Source: Roseburia_C amylophila
Lineage (GTDB): Bacteria; Bacillota; Clostridia; Lachnospirales; Lachnospiraceae
Direction: 5' to 3'
Length of the DNA: 64,000 nucleotides
NCBI RefSeq assembly: GCF_025567465.1
Contig: NZ_JAOQKI010000009.1
Span: 1-64,000 of the forward strand
Positions 25,559-34,446 of the stretch are shown in pieces; positions within the stretch are counted from its first letter, which is position 1; the number at the start of each line of letters is the position of its first letter. Below the pieces are notes generated by a model. It was not told the origin of the DNA. It saw only the letters and a list, made by a program, of their open reading frames with translations, and did no database searches. The position numbers were made by a program, and so were the translations under genes.

Positions 25559-25618
25559 TTCTTTTTCTCCTCACATTTTTATGTTCGTCTATCGCGAACA
25601 GTTGTCTTTCTGATAAAT

Positions 25619-25647
25619 ATACTATCCTATTTATACAAAAAATGCAA
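25619..25647 (-). promoter_or_regulatory. SigA-type promoter of asd
   Basis: Minus strand TTGCAT (25642-25647) and TAGTAT (25619-25624) are 17 bp apart, about 60 nt before the ATG. The -35 overlaps the argH terminator arm. Confidence 0.65.
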
Positions 25648-25684
25648 TTCACAATTTATCAAAAATTACTAAGTGAATTGCATT
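25641..25684 (-). terminator. Terminator of argH
   Basis: AATGCAATTCAC and GTGAATTGCATT form a 12-bp stem around a 20-nt AT-rich loop, with T- or A-runs on both sides. It lies 48 nt after the argH stop. Confidence 0.8.
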
Positions 25685-25731
25685 TTTCTTATACATATGT
25701 ACCAATTTTTTCAGAATAAGCTACTTATTTT

Positions 25732-27144
25732 CTACGCCTCTTCCGGCAGATTCAGCTCATCCTGCCAGTCCTTTGCCAGATATTCCTTATGCAATGCAAT
25801 GACTTTTTCCATTGCGTCTTTACCTGGTGCACCAACAGTCAGACGTTTATTGACACAGGTTTCCATGGAAATTGCTTCATAAATATCCTCTTCAAATACC
25901 GGGCAGATTGCCTTTAACTCATCCAGTGACATATCATCAATGGCTATCTTCTTATCCAGACAATAAAGCACGATTCTTCCTACAATACCGTGGGCATCAC
26001 GGAAAGGAACGCCATGATTTACCAGATAATCGGCTGCATCTGTCGCATTGGTAAATCCCTTGTTGGCACTGTCATGCATTTTTTCTTTATTGAATTTCAT
26101 GGTTGCAAGCATGCCCTTAAAGAGTGCCAGACAACCTTTTGCAGTATCCATGGCGTCAAAGGAAAGTTCTTTATCTTCCTGCATATCTTTATTATACGCA
26201 AGGGGAATTCCTTTCATCGTAGTAAGCAATGACATCAGTGCTCCATATACTCTTCCGGTCTTTCCACGTACCAATTCTGCAATATCCGGATTCTTCTTCT
26301 GTGGCATAATACTGCTTCCGGTACTGTATGCATCATCAATCTCTACAAACTGGTATTCATTGGAATTCCAGATGATAACTTCTTCGGAGAAACGGCTTAA
26401 ATGCATCATAATCGTAGATAATGCAGATAAAAATTCGATTAAATAGTCACGGTCTGATACACCATCCATACTGTTTAAGGTTGGTCCATAGAACCCAAGT
26501 AATTCTGCGGTATATTCACGGTCTAATGGATAAGTAGTTCCTGCCAGGGCACCGGAACCTAACGGACAGTAATTCATTCTCTGAAAAATATCCTGCAGGC
26601 GGAGTCTGTCACGGCGGAACATCTCAAAATAAGCTCCCATATGATGTGCCAGTGTAATCGGCTGTGCTTTCTGAAGATGGGTAAATCCCGGCATAATCGT
26701 CTCGGTATTTTCTTCCATAATCTTAAGAATGGTCTCAAGAAGTTCTTTTACCAGCTTGTCAGTATGCAATACTTCCTGTCTGGTATAAAGACGCATGTCC
26801 AGTGCAACCTGATCATTTCTGCTTCGTCCGGTATGTAATTTCTTACCGGTATCTCCCAGACGGTCAATGAGCTTTGCCTCTACAAAGCTGTGAATGTCTT
26901 CGTATTCATCGGTAATAATAAGCTTTCCTCCTTCTACTTCTTTTAAGATTTCTTTTAAACAGTCTACAATATCCTGCATTTCTTTCTCTGTTAAAATGCC
27001 CTGTTTTCCAAGCATTTTCACATGTGCAATGCTGCCTTCCATATCCTGTTTATAGAATTTCTGATCAAATGATATAGACGCATTAAAATTGTAAACGAGC
27101 TTGTCTGTCTCTTTGGTAAAGCGTCCGCCCCATAACTGTGCCAC
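25732..27144 (-). CDS. argH: Argininosuccinate lyase
   Basis: It splits argininosuccinate into arginine and fumarate, the last step of arginine synthesis. The family signature GSSIMPQKKNPD is present, with GRSRNDQVALDMRLY earlier. The 470-residue length is normal. The start is the GTG at 27144: GAGAGG lies 8 nt before it and the protein then begins (M)AQLWGGRFTKETDKLV as in relatives. A longer reading from 27165 adds a charged segment not found in the family. It is monocistronic, with its own promoter. Confidence 0.95.
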   Translation of the reverse strand: MAQLWGGRFTKETDKLVYNFNASISFDQKFYKQDMEGSIAHVKMLGKQGILTEKEMQDIVDCLKEILKEVEGGKLIITDEYEDIHSFVEAKLIDRLGDTGKKLHTGRSRNDQVALDMRLYTRQEVLHTDKLVKELLETILKIMEENTETIMPGFTHLQKAQPITLAHHMGAYFEMFRRDRLRLQDIFQRMNYCPLGSGALAGTTYPLDREYTAELLGFYGPTLNSMDGVSDRDYLIEFLSALSTIMMHLSRFSEEVIIWNSNEYQFVEIDDAYSTGSSIMPQKKNPDIAELVRGKTGRVYGALMSLLTTMKGIPLAYNKDMQEDKELSFDAMDTAKGCLALFKGMLATMKFNKEKMHDSANKGFTNATDAADYLVNHGVPFRDAHGIVGRIVLYCLDKKIAIDDMSLDELKAICPVFEEDIYEAISMETCVNKRLTVGAPGKDAMEKVIALHKEYLAKDWQDELNLPEEA

Positions 27145-27214
27145 TCTTTTATCCTCTCTTTCCATACGGATGTCCGTACTTATTCTAAACTAAAATCCAT
27201 AACTAACTTCTGAA

Positions 27215-27243
27215 AGTATACCTTATTTTTCATAAAATGACAA
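27215..27243 (-). promoter_or_regulatory. SigA-type promoter of argH
   Basis: Minus strand TTGTCA (27238-27243) and TATACT (27215-27220) are 17 bp apart. An inverted repeat TACGGA-TG-TCCGTA (about 27163-27176) lies between promoter and start and could be an operator. Confidence 0.65.
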
Positions 27244-27253
27244 CCGGAAGAAA

Positions 27254-27919
27254 TCACTCCTGTACTGTCTGCTCACTTTCCTGCGCCGCACGTTCTCTTT
27301 TCTGTTCTTCCCGCTCCCGCTTCGAAAATACACAACCACAATAATCCTGCCGGTACATGCCATACTCTGCCGAAATTACGGTAGAACGCTTATAGCCATC
27401 CCGTTTCTTAAAATCCGAATATAAATAACGAATATCATATTCTTCTGCCAGCCTTCCGCCAATCTCATTTAACTTTGCAGCATTCTTCATGGGACTGATA
27501 GACAGCGTTGTCGTAAAATAATCACAATTTAATTTTTTCGCATACTCTGCCGCTTCCCGCAGTCTTAATTCATAGCAGTGGAAACACCGTTCGCCACCCT
27601 CCCGGATATTTTCATAACCTTTTACTGTTTCATAAAAACGCTCCGGTTCAAAGTTTCCTTCCACAAAGGAGACCGCATATTTCGTTGGAAATTCTTTAAT
27701 AAAGCGTTTCTGCTCCGCTGCTCTGTGATAATATTCATCCTCAGGATAAATATTGGGATTATAGTACAACACCGTAATATAAAAATAGTTGGAAAGATAC
27801 TCTAATACATAAGAACTGCAGGGTGCACAGCAGCTATGAAGCAAAAGTTTCGGAACTTCTCCTCTTTCTTCTAATCCGGCAATCGTTTCATCTAATATTT
27901 TCTGGTAATTTTCTTTCAT
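27254..27919 (-). CDS. queH: Epoxyqueuosine reductase QueH
   Basis: It reduces epoxyqueuosine to queuosine in tRNA, the cobalamin-independent last step. The product is 221 residues. Metal- and cluster-binding Cys occur in LLHSCCAPCSSYVLEYL, ERCFHCYELR and YCGCVFSK, as in the DUF208/QueH family. The start at 27919 follows AAAGG at 8 nt. The C-terminal tail is rich in Glu, Arg and Gln. It stands alone with its own promoter. Confidence 0.9.
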   Translation of the reverse strand: MKENYQKILDETIAGLEERGEVPKLLLHSCCAPCSSYVLEYLSNYFYITVLYYNPNIYPEDEYYHRAAEQKRFIKEFPTKYAVSFVEGNFEPERFYETVKGYENIREGGERCFHCYELRLREAAEYAKKLNCDYFTTTLSISPMKNAAKLNEIGGRLAEEYDIRYLYSDFKKRDGYKRSTVISAEYGMYRQDYCGCVFSKREREEQKRERAAQESEQTVQE

Positions 27920-27963
27920 CGCATTTACCTTTCCCATTCTAAACTTCTGTCGATTCTGTTCCT

Positions 27964-27991
27964 ATTATAATCTATCCTTTTCTTCTGTCAA
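27964..27991 (-). promoter_or_regulatory. SigA-type promoter of queH
   Basis: Minus strand TTGACA (27986-27991) and TATAAT (27964-27969) are 16 bp apart and about 45 nt before the start. Both hexamers match the consensus exactly. Confidence 0.8.
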
Positions 27992-28054
27992 TCCGGGTGA
28001 CCAATCTCATTTTTTCACATATATTATCCTATAAACTTCTATCAGGTGAATACC

Positions 28055-28822
28055 ATGTGCTCCATCCTTGAATTGTCCAATATAGATTATATTTATCATA
28101 CGAAAGACGGCGAAACCAAGGCTCTGTCCAATATCAGTTTTACTTTATCCAACGGAGAATTTGTTGCTATTGTAGGTCCCAGTGGATGTGGCAAATCAAC
28201 ACTTTTATCCCTTATCTGCGGTCTCCTTGTCCCATCCGGCGGCAGCATTTCCTTCATGGGACACCCCCTGCAGTCAAAGGATATTTTAAATATGGGATAC
28301 ATGCTCCAGAAAGACCATCTCTTAGAGTGGCGTACCATCGCATCCAATGTCCAATTAGGGCTGGAAATCCAGCACAAAATGACACCGGAAAATCTTGCTT
28401 ATGCCAGCCGGCTGTTAGAAACTTATGGACTTGCCGATTTTGCTGCAAAACGTCCTTCTGAGCTTTCCGGCGGCATGCGGCAGCGGGCTGCCCTGATTCG
28501 GACCCTGGTACTTCGCCCGGAGCTGCTTCTCTTAGATGAACCCTTCTCGGCATTAGATTATCAGACCCGCCTTAATGTCAGCAATGACATCGGTACCATT
28601 CTGCGGCAGGAACATAAAACCGCCATTCTTGTAACCCATGATTTATCCGAAGCAATTTCCATGGGAGACCGTGTTATTGTCTTAAGCCACCGGCCGGGCA
28701 CAATCCGCTCCATTATACCCATATCCTTTGAGCCTGGTCTTACGCCTTTAGAGAAACGGAATGACAGCCATTTTAAATCCTATTTTAACTTAATATGGAA
28801 GGAATTTAATCAAAATGAATAA
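28055..28822 (+). CDS. ABC transporter ATP-binding protein (SsuB/TauB type)
   Basis: The 255-residue ATPase is of the nitrate/sulfonate/taurine importer type. It shows Walker A GPSGCGKST, signature ELSGGMRQRAALIR and Walker B LLLDEPFSALD. The ATG at 28055 is preceded by AGGTGAATACC. It overlaps the permease gene by 8 nt. The substrate cannot be told because no binding protein is encoded here. Candidates are thiamine-precursor-like compounds or sulfonates. Confidence 0.85.
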   Translation: MCSILELSNIDYIYHTKDGETKALSNISFTLSNGEFVAIVGPSGCGKSTLLSLICGLLVPSGGSISFMGHPLQSKDILNMGYMLQKDHLLEWRTIASNVQLGLEIQHKMTPENLAYASRLLETYGLADFAAKRPSELSGGMRQRAALIRTLVLRPELLLLDEPFSALDYQTRLNVSNDIGTILRQEHKTAILVTHDLSEAISMGDRVIVLSHRPGTIRSIIPISFEPGLTPLEKRNDSHFKSYFNLIWKEFNQNE

Positions 28823-29612
28823 CCCATCCTCTGCACAGCTTATGTACTTACGGCAATGCCGCAGGCATCAGCTTAAAATAAAAATCTTTCGCGTTCTGAT
28901 TCTTGTTGTCTTTTTATTGCAATGGGAGCTTTGTGCCAGATATGGAAAAATCGACCCCTTTATTTTCAGCAGTCCCACCAGACTTATCATCTGCTTCTAC
29001 CAAATGATTACCAGTCAGAAGCTCCTTTATCACATTGGAATCACCCTGTTTGAAACCTTAAGCAGCTTTTTCTTTGTTATTATTTTAACATTACTGATTG
29101 CTGCAATCCTCTGGTTTTCCAAAACCTTATCCGAAACCTTAGAGCCTTATCTTGTGGTTTTAAATTCCCTGCCAAAATCTGCGCTGGCTCCGCTGCTGAT
29201 TGTATGGCTGGGAGGCAATTACAAGACCATTATCATCACCGGTATGTCCGTAGCTATCTTTGGCTCTATTCTGAGTCTTTACACTGCTTTTTGTGATATG
29301 GATAAAGAAAAGATTCTTCTGATAAAGACATTAGGCGGCACCCGTAATGATGTTATGTTTAAAATTATGCTGCCGGGCTGTATTCCCACCCTGCTTTCTA
29401 TTATGAAAGTCAACATCGGTCTTTGTCTAGTTGGTGTTATCATCGGTGAATTTATTGCAGCAAAAAAAGGCTTAGGCTATCTTATTATTTATGGCAGCCA
29501 GGTTTTTAAATTAGACTGGGTCATCTTATCGATTCTGATTCTCTGTCTCATTGCCATGCTGCTCTATCAGCTGATTGGAAGTTTTGAGAAGCTCTGCTTA
29601 AAGAGGAACTAA
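28815..29612 (+). CDS. ABC transporter permease (SsuC/TauC type)
   Basis: The 265-residue membrane protein has about six membrane segments and the inner-membrane loop of BPD permeases, DKEKILLIKTLGGTRNDVMF, with the EAA-like glycine. It pairs with the ATPase before it. The usual third component, a periplasmic-type lipoprotein, is missing: the next genes are on the other strand. The operon is ended by a hairpin at 29614. Confidence 0.85.
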   Translation: MNNPSSAQLMYLRQCRRHQLKIKIFRVLILVVFLLQWELCARYGKIDPFIFSSPTRLIICFYQMITSQKLLYHIGITLFETLSSFFFVIILTLLIAAILWFSKTLSETLEPYLVVLNSLPKSALAPLLIVWLGGNYKTIIITGMSVAIFGSILSLYTAFCDMDKEKILLIKTLGGTRNDVMFKIMLPGCIPTLLSIMKVNIGLCLVGVIIGEFIAAKKGLGYLIIYGSQVFKLDWVILSILILCLIAMLLYQLIGSFEKLCLKRN

Positions 29613-29613
29613 A

Positions 29614-29655
29614 GAAAGGCGGTATGAATTGCACCTGCTCTTCATACTGCCTTTC
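29614..29655. terminator. Bidirectional terminator between converging genes
   Basis: GAAAGGCGGTATGAA and TTCATACTGCCTTTC pair around a 12-nt loop, with T- and A-rich flanks. It serves the ABC pair (plus) and the acidic-protein operon (minus). Confidence 0.8.
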
Positions 29656-29661
29656 TCTTTC

Positions 29662-29682
29662 TTACTTTACAGGAAATTGCTT
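29662..29682. repeat. Dispersed repeat (TTTACAGGAAAT family), half copy
   Basis: TTACTTTACAGGAAATTGCTT is identical over 21 bases to one arm plus loop of the palindrome at 56945-56984 (read on the other strand). It abuts the end of the acidic-protein gene. Confidence 0.5.
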
Positions 29683-29690
29683 ATGAATTT

Positions 29691-30098
29691 TTATGCTTCT
29701 TCGATTTCTTCAAAGTCACAGTAATCTGCTCCTGCTTCAGAAGCAAACTTAAAACTTACTTTCTCGCCCTGATATTCCACGGTAAAATCACCTTCCATAT
29801 CAAGGAAAGAATGTGCCTGGGCTATATTATCCAAGAATTCTGCCATATCTGCCGGAAAGTCTTTTGCATCTGCCTCTACGCTGCACTCTTCTTCTAAGAT
29901 TTCCTGCTCCACAAAGAGACGCAGGGTAAAATCATCCAAATCACTTTCATCATCAAAGTCTACACCCTGAAAATAATGATTGCCGCAATTTTTAAATAAG
30001 TTCTTTACATAAGAGGTACTGGATAAAATTCTCGACTGGGATACATCCTCTGCCTCAAGATAAATATGATAGGTTATCTTCACCTGATTTTCTGCCAT
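29691..30098 (-). CDS. Acidic hypothetical protein
   Basis: The 135-residue, strongly acidic protein has no motif I recognise. It has no signal peptide or membrane segment. The pattern of alternating hydrophobic residues with D/E suggests a small alpha/beta fold. It starts 6 nt after the DHH phosphoesterase stop and should be in the same operon. Function unknown. Confidence 0.65.
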   Translation of the reverse strand: MAENQVKITYHIYLEAEDVSQSRILSSTSYVKNLFKNCGNHYFQGVDFDDESDLDDFTLRLFVEQEILEEECSVEADAKDFPADMAEFLDNIAQAHSFLDMEGDFTVEYQGEKVSFKFASEAGADYCDFEEIEEA

Positions 30099-30104
30099 GG
30101 TATC

Positions 30105-31079
30105 TTACCTTCCTTCTTCTGCCTTAATCTGCTCTAAGAACAGCATTTCTAATTTATAATCCCGGTCCGGTTCCAACTTTTCCATATTCTTCTTTGGAAT
30201 GAAGCCGCCAGCCATTGCCGGATGTCCGCCACCGTTTCCATAATCTGCTAATGCCTTTGCTACAACTCTTCCGGCATCTACATGATTGAATGCACTCCGG
30301 ACAGAAAACTTAATGCCATCAGAACGGATTGCATAAATCACGGAAATATTAACTACATCAAGAGATAAAATAAAGTCTGAAATAATTGCAATCAGCGCAT
30401 CCGGACAATCAAACGGAATCGATGCAAATCCCACATCATCATAAATGTGGATATTATCGATTGCTGCACCATATGCCTTTAAATCAGAAAACTCCATTAC
30501 ATTTACATACATGGATTTTAACTCTTCCACATCTGCCATTGGATAGATGTATGCAAACATATCCACATCAAGCTTTGTTGTACCACGAACAAAGTCATCC
30601 GTATCCATCTTGATGCCATATGCCAGTGCTGCCGCCACATCCCGGCTCATTGGTGTATTGGTAAGATAAAAATACTCTGCAATCATTGTGGCACAGGCTC
30701 CTACACGGCGCACATCTTTATAAGCATATTCACAGGCAATTACTGTCGGATGATGGTCAATACATGCCACCTCATCCCCGATAAAATCGGTCAGATTCGT
30801 ATTATATTTCTGGGAGTCTACGGTAACAATATAGTCCTCTTTCTTCATATCATCCAAATCTTCTTTAGACAAAATATCAATATGAAATGTATCAAACATC
30901 TTTCTTGTACTCAGGCGTTCAATCTTGCCATCATAACAGATATCTGCTTTAATCCCATGGTAATTTAAAAAATGCTGTAAGCCAAAGGCACTGGCAATCG
31001 CATCCGGATCTGGAAAATTATGTGTCTGAATATAAGTTCTGTGTCCTCTTAATAACTCTACTAATTGTAAGGGATCCAT
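30105..31079 (-). CDS. DHH/DHHA1 phosphoesterase (NrnA-like)
   Basis: This 324-residue protein has the DHH motifs: HNFPDPDAIASA (motif I), VDSQ (II) and CIDHHPT (III), then a DHHA1 end with GNGGGHPAMAGG. Relatives degrade nano-RNA, 3'-phosphoadenosine-5'-phosphate (pAp) or cyclic dinucleotide products. The exact substrate is not evident. CCAGGAGATAAAAC precedes the ATG. It lies downstream of a small membrane-protein gene. Confidence 0.85.
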   Translation of the reverse strand: MDPLQLVELLRGHRTYIQTHNFPDPDAIASAFGLQHFLNYHGIKADICYDGKIERLSTRKMFDTFHIDILSKEDLDDMKKEDYIVTVDSQKYNTNLTDFIGDEVACIDHHPTVIACEYAYKDVRRVGACATMIAEYFYLTNTPMSRDVAAALAYGIKMDTDDFVRGTTKLDVDMFAYIYPMADVEELKSMYVNVMEFSDLKAYGAAIDNIHIYDDVGFASIPFDCPDALIAIISDFILSLDVVNISVIYAIRSDGIKFSVRSAFNHVDAGRVVAKALADYGNGGGHPAMAGGFIPKKNMEKLEPDRDYKLEMLFLEQIKAEEGR

Positions 31080-31105
31080 GTTTTATCTCCTGGTATGATT
31101 TCTTC

Positions 31106-31546
31106 TTATTTTAATATAGAAAGCGGATTATTTTCCTTCTGGAATTTTAAGGCAAACAAAGCTGCCCCATAGCATAAAATTCCAATCAGCATAAATATCA
31201 CTTTACCGGAAATTATTCCAACGACAATCTCTGCTGCTGCAACAATTCCATGCAGCCAGACAGGAAGGTTATGCAGACATGCAGCAAGTCCCGCTTCAAT
31301 CAACACTACAATACATACGCTCACTACCGGCATCTTCCATACCAGTATACCCAGAACAATTTCCAATACGGCAAAAACCACAAATACACATAACATAATC
31401 AGCGCGCTGTTTTCCTTTAATTCTGCAATCGTAAACTGACTGTTCTTCTTTGCATAATTTTTCTTTGCGCTGTTGATTTTCTTCTTCATATTCTTCTTAC
31501 TGTCCTCAGTTTTCTTTCCCCCTGAAACAAATTCCTTCACTTCCAT
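31106..31546 (-). CDS. Small membrane protein with a basic N-terminus
   Basis: The 146-residue protein has a Lys-rich cytosolic start (about 45 residues), then three or four hydrophobic segments and a short tail. I recognise no domain. It is the first gene of a likely operon with the DHH phosphoesterase, 26 bp apart. AAGGAGGAAG precedes the ATG at a longer than usual distance. Confidence 0.6.
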   Translation of the reverse strand: MEVKEFVSGGKKTEDSKKNMKKKINSAKKNYAKKNSQFTIAELKENSALIMLCVFVVFAVLEIVLGILVWKMPVVSVCIVVLIEAGLAACLHNLPVWLHGIVAAAEIVVGIISGKVIFMLIGILCYGAALFALKFQKENNPLSILK

Positions 31547-31671
31547 GAAAAAAACTTCCTCCTTGTAATGATTTCCCTTTTCATAAGCCGGTTCATCTTT
31601 CTCCGGTTCTTACACATCTACGCTCATTATACCAAGTAACCATTGAAAGAACAACTTTTTTCAAAAAAACA

Positions 31672-31700
31672 TTGCAAATTTATTTTTTTCTATATATAAT
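31672..31700 (+). promoter_or_regulatory. SigA-type promoter of tRNA-Thr
   Basis: TTGCAA (31672-31677) and TATAAT (31695-31700) are 17 bp apart. They lie about 75 nt upstream of the tRNA, in AT-rich DNA. Confidence 0.7.
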
Positions 31701-31774
31701 ATTATAGTATGATTTTAATAAATAAAGGGTTGTCTGAGAAAAATATTTTATTTCGCATATAGCCAGATTATTCT

Positions 31775-31847
31775 GCTTCCGTGGCTCAGTTGGTAGAGCG
31801 GCGCATTCGTAATGCGTAGGTCAGGGGTTCGAGTCCCCTCGGGAGCT
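31775..31847 (+). tRNA. tRNA-Thr (anticodon CGT)
   Basis: The 73-nt sequence folds fully. Acceptor GCTTCCG/CGGGAGC has one G-T, the D arm GCTC..GAGC and T arm GGGG-TTCGAGT-CCCC are intact, and the anticodon loop is TTCGTAA (anticodon CGT, codon ACG). No CCA is encoded. A T-run follows at once and may end the transcript. Confidence 0.92.
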
Positions 31848-31881
31848 TTTTTTGTTGTCTAAAAATAATCTAAAAATAGTA

Positions 31882-31910
31882 TTGACATTTCTCTTTCAAT
31901 TTCTCATAAT
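31882..31910 (+). promoter_or_regulatory. SigA-type promoter of the polyamine operon
   Basis: TTGACA (31882-31887) and CATAAT (31905-31910) are 17 bp apart. It lies 100 nt before the regulator gene that opens the pot operon. Confidence 0.65.
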
Positions 31911-32009
31911 ACTCCTTAGTGAGTTTATTATTATTAAACTTCAAATACATTATTAGCTTCATTTTGTAAAAACTATGTAAAATCACTTTTCATGGAAAGG
32001 AAGTACAAA

Positions 32010-32549
32010 ATGGATATTGGAAATAAAATCAAGGAGCTGCGGATTCTCTACGGTCTCACCCAGCAGGAACTGGCTGACCGTCTGGAATTATCCAAAGGAT
32101 TTATCTCCCAGTTAGAGCGTAATCTTACGTCTCCTTCCGTGGGTACACTTTTAGATATTATCCAGTGTCTCGGCACTACGCCGGCAGAATTTTTTGCAGA
32201 TGATGAACCTGCACAGCTTGTCTTTAAAAATGAAGATTATTTTGAAAAAGAAGATGCGGAACACAGGAGCTTAATCGAATGGATGGTTCCCGGTGCCCAG
32301 AAAGATATGATGGAACCGGTACGACTGACGCTGAAGCCCGGCGGCACATCAGACATCTATCTTCCACATGAGGGAGAAGAATTCGGCTATGTACTTAAGG
32401 GCTCCATTAAAATCATATATGGTACCCGTACTTATACTGCAAGACAGGGGGAGTCTTTTTATCTTAAGTCCAATAAAAAGCACCATATCGAAAATACCGG
32501 CAGGAAAGATGCCGTTCTTATCTGGGTTACAAACCCGCCAAGTTTTTAG
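32010..32549 (+). CDS. XRE-cupin regulator of the pot operon (PuuR-like)
   Basis: The 179-residue protein has an N-terminal helix-turn-helix (IKELRILYGLTQQELADRLE, SKGFISQLERNLTSPSVGTL) and a C-terminal cupin domain (LPHEGEEFGYVLKGSIKIIYG). This is the layout of polyamine-responsive PuuR-type regulators. The ATG at 32010 follows AAAGGAAGTACAAA. It lies 9 bp before potA in the same operon, so it likely senses putrescine or spermidine. Confidence 0.85.
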   Translation: MDIGNKIKELRILYGLTQQELADRLELSKGFISQLERNLTSPSVGTLLDIIQCLGTTPAEFFADDEPAQLVFKNEDYFEKEDAEHRSLIEWMVPGAQKDMMEPVRLTLKPGGTSDIYLPHEGEEFGYVLKGSIKIIYGTRTYTARQGESFYLKSNKKHHIENTGRKDAVLIWVTNPPSF

Positions 32550-32558
32550 GAGGTTATG

Positions 32559-33632
32559 ATGGGCAAGAAATTAATACAATTAGAAAATATTACCAAAACT
32601 TATGACGGAAATATGATTTTGGATGACTTAAATCTTTATGTAAAGGAAAACGAATTCTTAACACTGCTGGGACCTTCCGGCTGTGGAAAGACTACTACCC
32701 TGCGTCTTATCGGTGGTTTTGAGACACCGGACACCGGACGTATTATTTTTGATGGAAAAGATATTACTTCTCTTCCGCCAAATGAGCGTAAATTAAATAC
32801 CGTATTCCAGAAATACGCACTTTTTACCCATATGAGCATTGCAGATAATATTGCTTTTGGTTTAAAAATCAGCAAAAAAAGCAAGGCTTATATTCAGGAT
32901 AAAATCAAATATGCCTTAAAGCTTGTAAACTTAGACGGTTATGAAAACCGCAGCATTGATTCCTTAAGCGGTGGCCAGCAGCAGCGTATTGCCATTGCCC
33001 GTGCCATTGTAAATGAACCAAAGGTGCTCCTTTTAGACGAGCCTTTGGGCGCACTGGATTTAAAAATGCGTCAGGACATGCAGTACGAACTGATTCGTCT
33101 GAAAAATGAACTTGGCATTACTTTTATCTATGTTACCCACGACCAGGAAGAAGCCCTTACCATGTCAGACACCATTGCTGTCATGAATCAGGGCTATATC
33201 CAGCAGATTGGTACTCCGGAAGATATTTATAATGAGCCGGAAAATGCATTCGTTGCCGACTTTATCGGAGACAGCAATATCATTGACGGTGTCATGATTG
33301 AGGATAAATTAGTCAGCTTCTTAGGCATCAAGCACGAATGTGTCGACACCGGTTTTGGTAATAATAAACCGGTAGACGTAGTCATCCGCCCGGAAGATAT
33401 TGATATTGTAGAAGCCGGCACCGGTTTTATGGATGGTGATATTACTTCTGTTATCTTCAAGGGTGTCCACTATGAAATCGAAATTATGGCCGGCGGCTAT
33501 GAATGGCTTGTTCATACCACCAAATATTTTGAAACCGGAAGCCATGTAGGAATGAAGGTAATTCCTTTCAATATCCAGATTATGCATAAACCGGAATCCA
33601 GTGACGAAAAGGCGGTGGAACTCGATGCATAA
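32559..33632 (+). CDS. potA: Spermidine/putrescine ABC transporter ATPase PotA
   Basis: The 357-residue ATPase has Walker A GPSGCGKTT, signature SLSGGQQQRIAIARA, Walker B VLLLDEPLGALD and a C-terminal TOBE-type domain (VVIRPEDIDIVE). It energises polyamine uptake at the membrane. AGGAGG lies 5 nt before the second of two ATGs, which is taken as the start. It overlaps potB by 8 nt. Confidence 0.95.
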   Translation: MGKKLIQLENITKTYDGNMILDDLNLYVKENEFLTLLGPSGCGKTTTLRLIGGFETPDTGRIIFDGKDITSLPPNERKLNTVFQKYALFTHMSIADNIAFGLKISKKSKAYIQDKIKYALKLVNLDGYENRSIDSLSGGQQQRIAIARAIVNEPKVLLLDEPLGALDLKMRQDMQYELIRLKNELGITFIYVTHDQEEALTMSDTIAVMNQGYIQQIGTPEDIYNEPENAFVADFIGDSNIIDGVMIEDKLVSFLGIKHECVDTGFGNNKPVDVVIRPEDIDIVEAGTGFMDGDITSVIFKGVHYEIEIMAGGYEWLVHTTKYFETGSHVGMKVIPFNIQIMHKPESSDEKAVELDA

Positions 33633-34446
33633 TGCCAGAAAAAGACTTTTAGCCGGACCTTATCTGGTCTGGATTATTGGATTTACTGTACTTCCGATTC
33701 TGATGATATTATACTACGCATTCACCAACAGTGACGGTGGTTTTACCTGGGCAAATATTGCTGCAATTGCAGACCCGGTACATATAAAAGCACTCCTGCT
33801 TTCCTTGAAGCTTGGTATCTTATGTACGGTTGTCTGTCTCCTGCTCTCCTACCCGCTTGCCATGATATTAAACAGTCTTCATATCAAGCATCAGAGCTTT
33901 GTGGTATTTATCTTCGTCCTGCCAATGTGGATGAATTTTATGCTACGCATTTTAGCATGGCAGATGTTGCTTTCCAATAATGGAATTATCAATGGATTCC
34001 TTTCCATTTTTGGCATCCCGAAACTTCATATGTTAAATACACAGGGAGCCGTTGTATTTGGCATGATTTATGATTTTCTTCCATTTATGATTATGCCGAT
34101 TTACAATTCCATAGTACGTATCCGCAAGGAAACAATAGATGCGGCAAGGGATTTAGGTGCCAACAGTTTTATCACCTTCTTCCGTATCATTCTGCCGCTT
34201 ACTGTGCCTGGCATTGTCAGCGGAATTATTATGGTATTCGTACCGGCACTTACCTCCTTTGTTATTTCAGACCTTTTAGGCGGAGGTAAAGTACTTCTCA
34301 TTGGAAATGTTATTGAGCAGTCCTTCATGCAGGGTTCCTACTGGAATTTAGGTTCCGGACTTTCCATTGTACTTATGCTTTTTGTATTAATCAGTATGGC
34401 ATTTATGAATCGTGCCGGTGAATCAGGAGGGCATGCAGTATGGTAA
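33625..34446 (+). CDS. potB: Spermidine/putrescine ABC permease PotB
   Basis: The 273-residue permease has six membrane segments and the inner-membrane loop TIDAARDLGANSFITFFRII with the EAA-type motif. It forms the membrane channel with PotC. Its start lies inside the end of potA, and its stop overlaps the start of potC. A longer reading from 33601 would run within potA and is not needed. Confidence 0.93.
   Translation: MHNARKRLLAGPYLVWIIGFTVLPILMILYYAFTNSDGGFTWANIAAIADPVHIKALLLSLKLGILCTVVCLLLSYPLAMILNSLHIKHQSFVVFIFVLPMWMNFMLRILAWQMLLSNNGIINGFLSIFGIPKLHMLNTQGAVVFGMIYDFLPFMIMPIYNSIVRIRKETIDAARDLGANSFITFFRIILPLTVPGIVSGIIMVFVPALTSFVISDLLGGGKVLLIGNVIEQSFMQGSYWNLGSGLSIVLMLFVLISMAFMNRAGESGGHAVW

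Noticed and set aside
25559..25612. Lysine riboswitch before asd
   Set aside because: The leader is only about 55 nt, far shorter than the known element, and lacks its helices.
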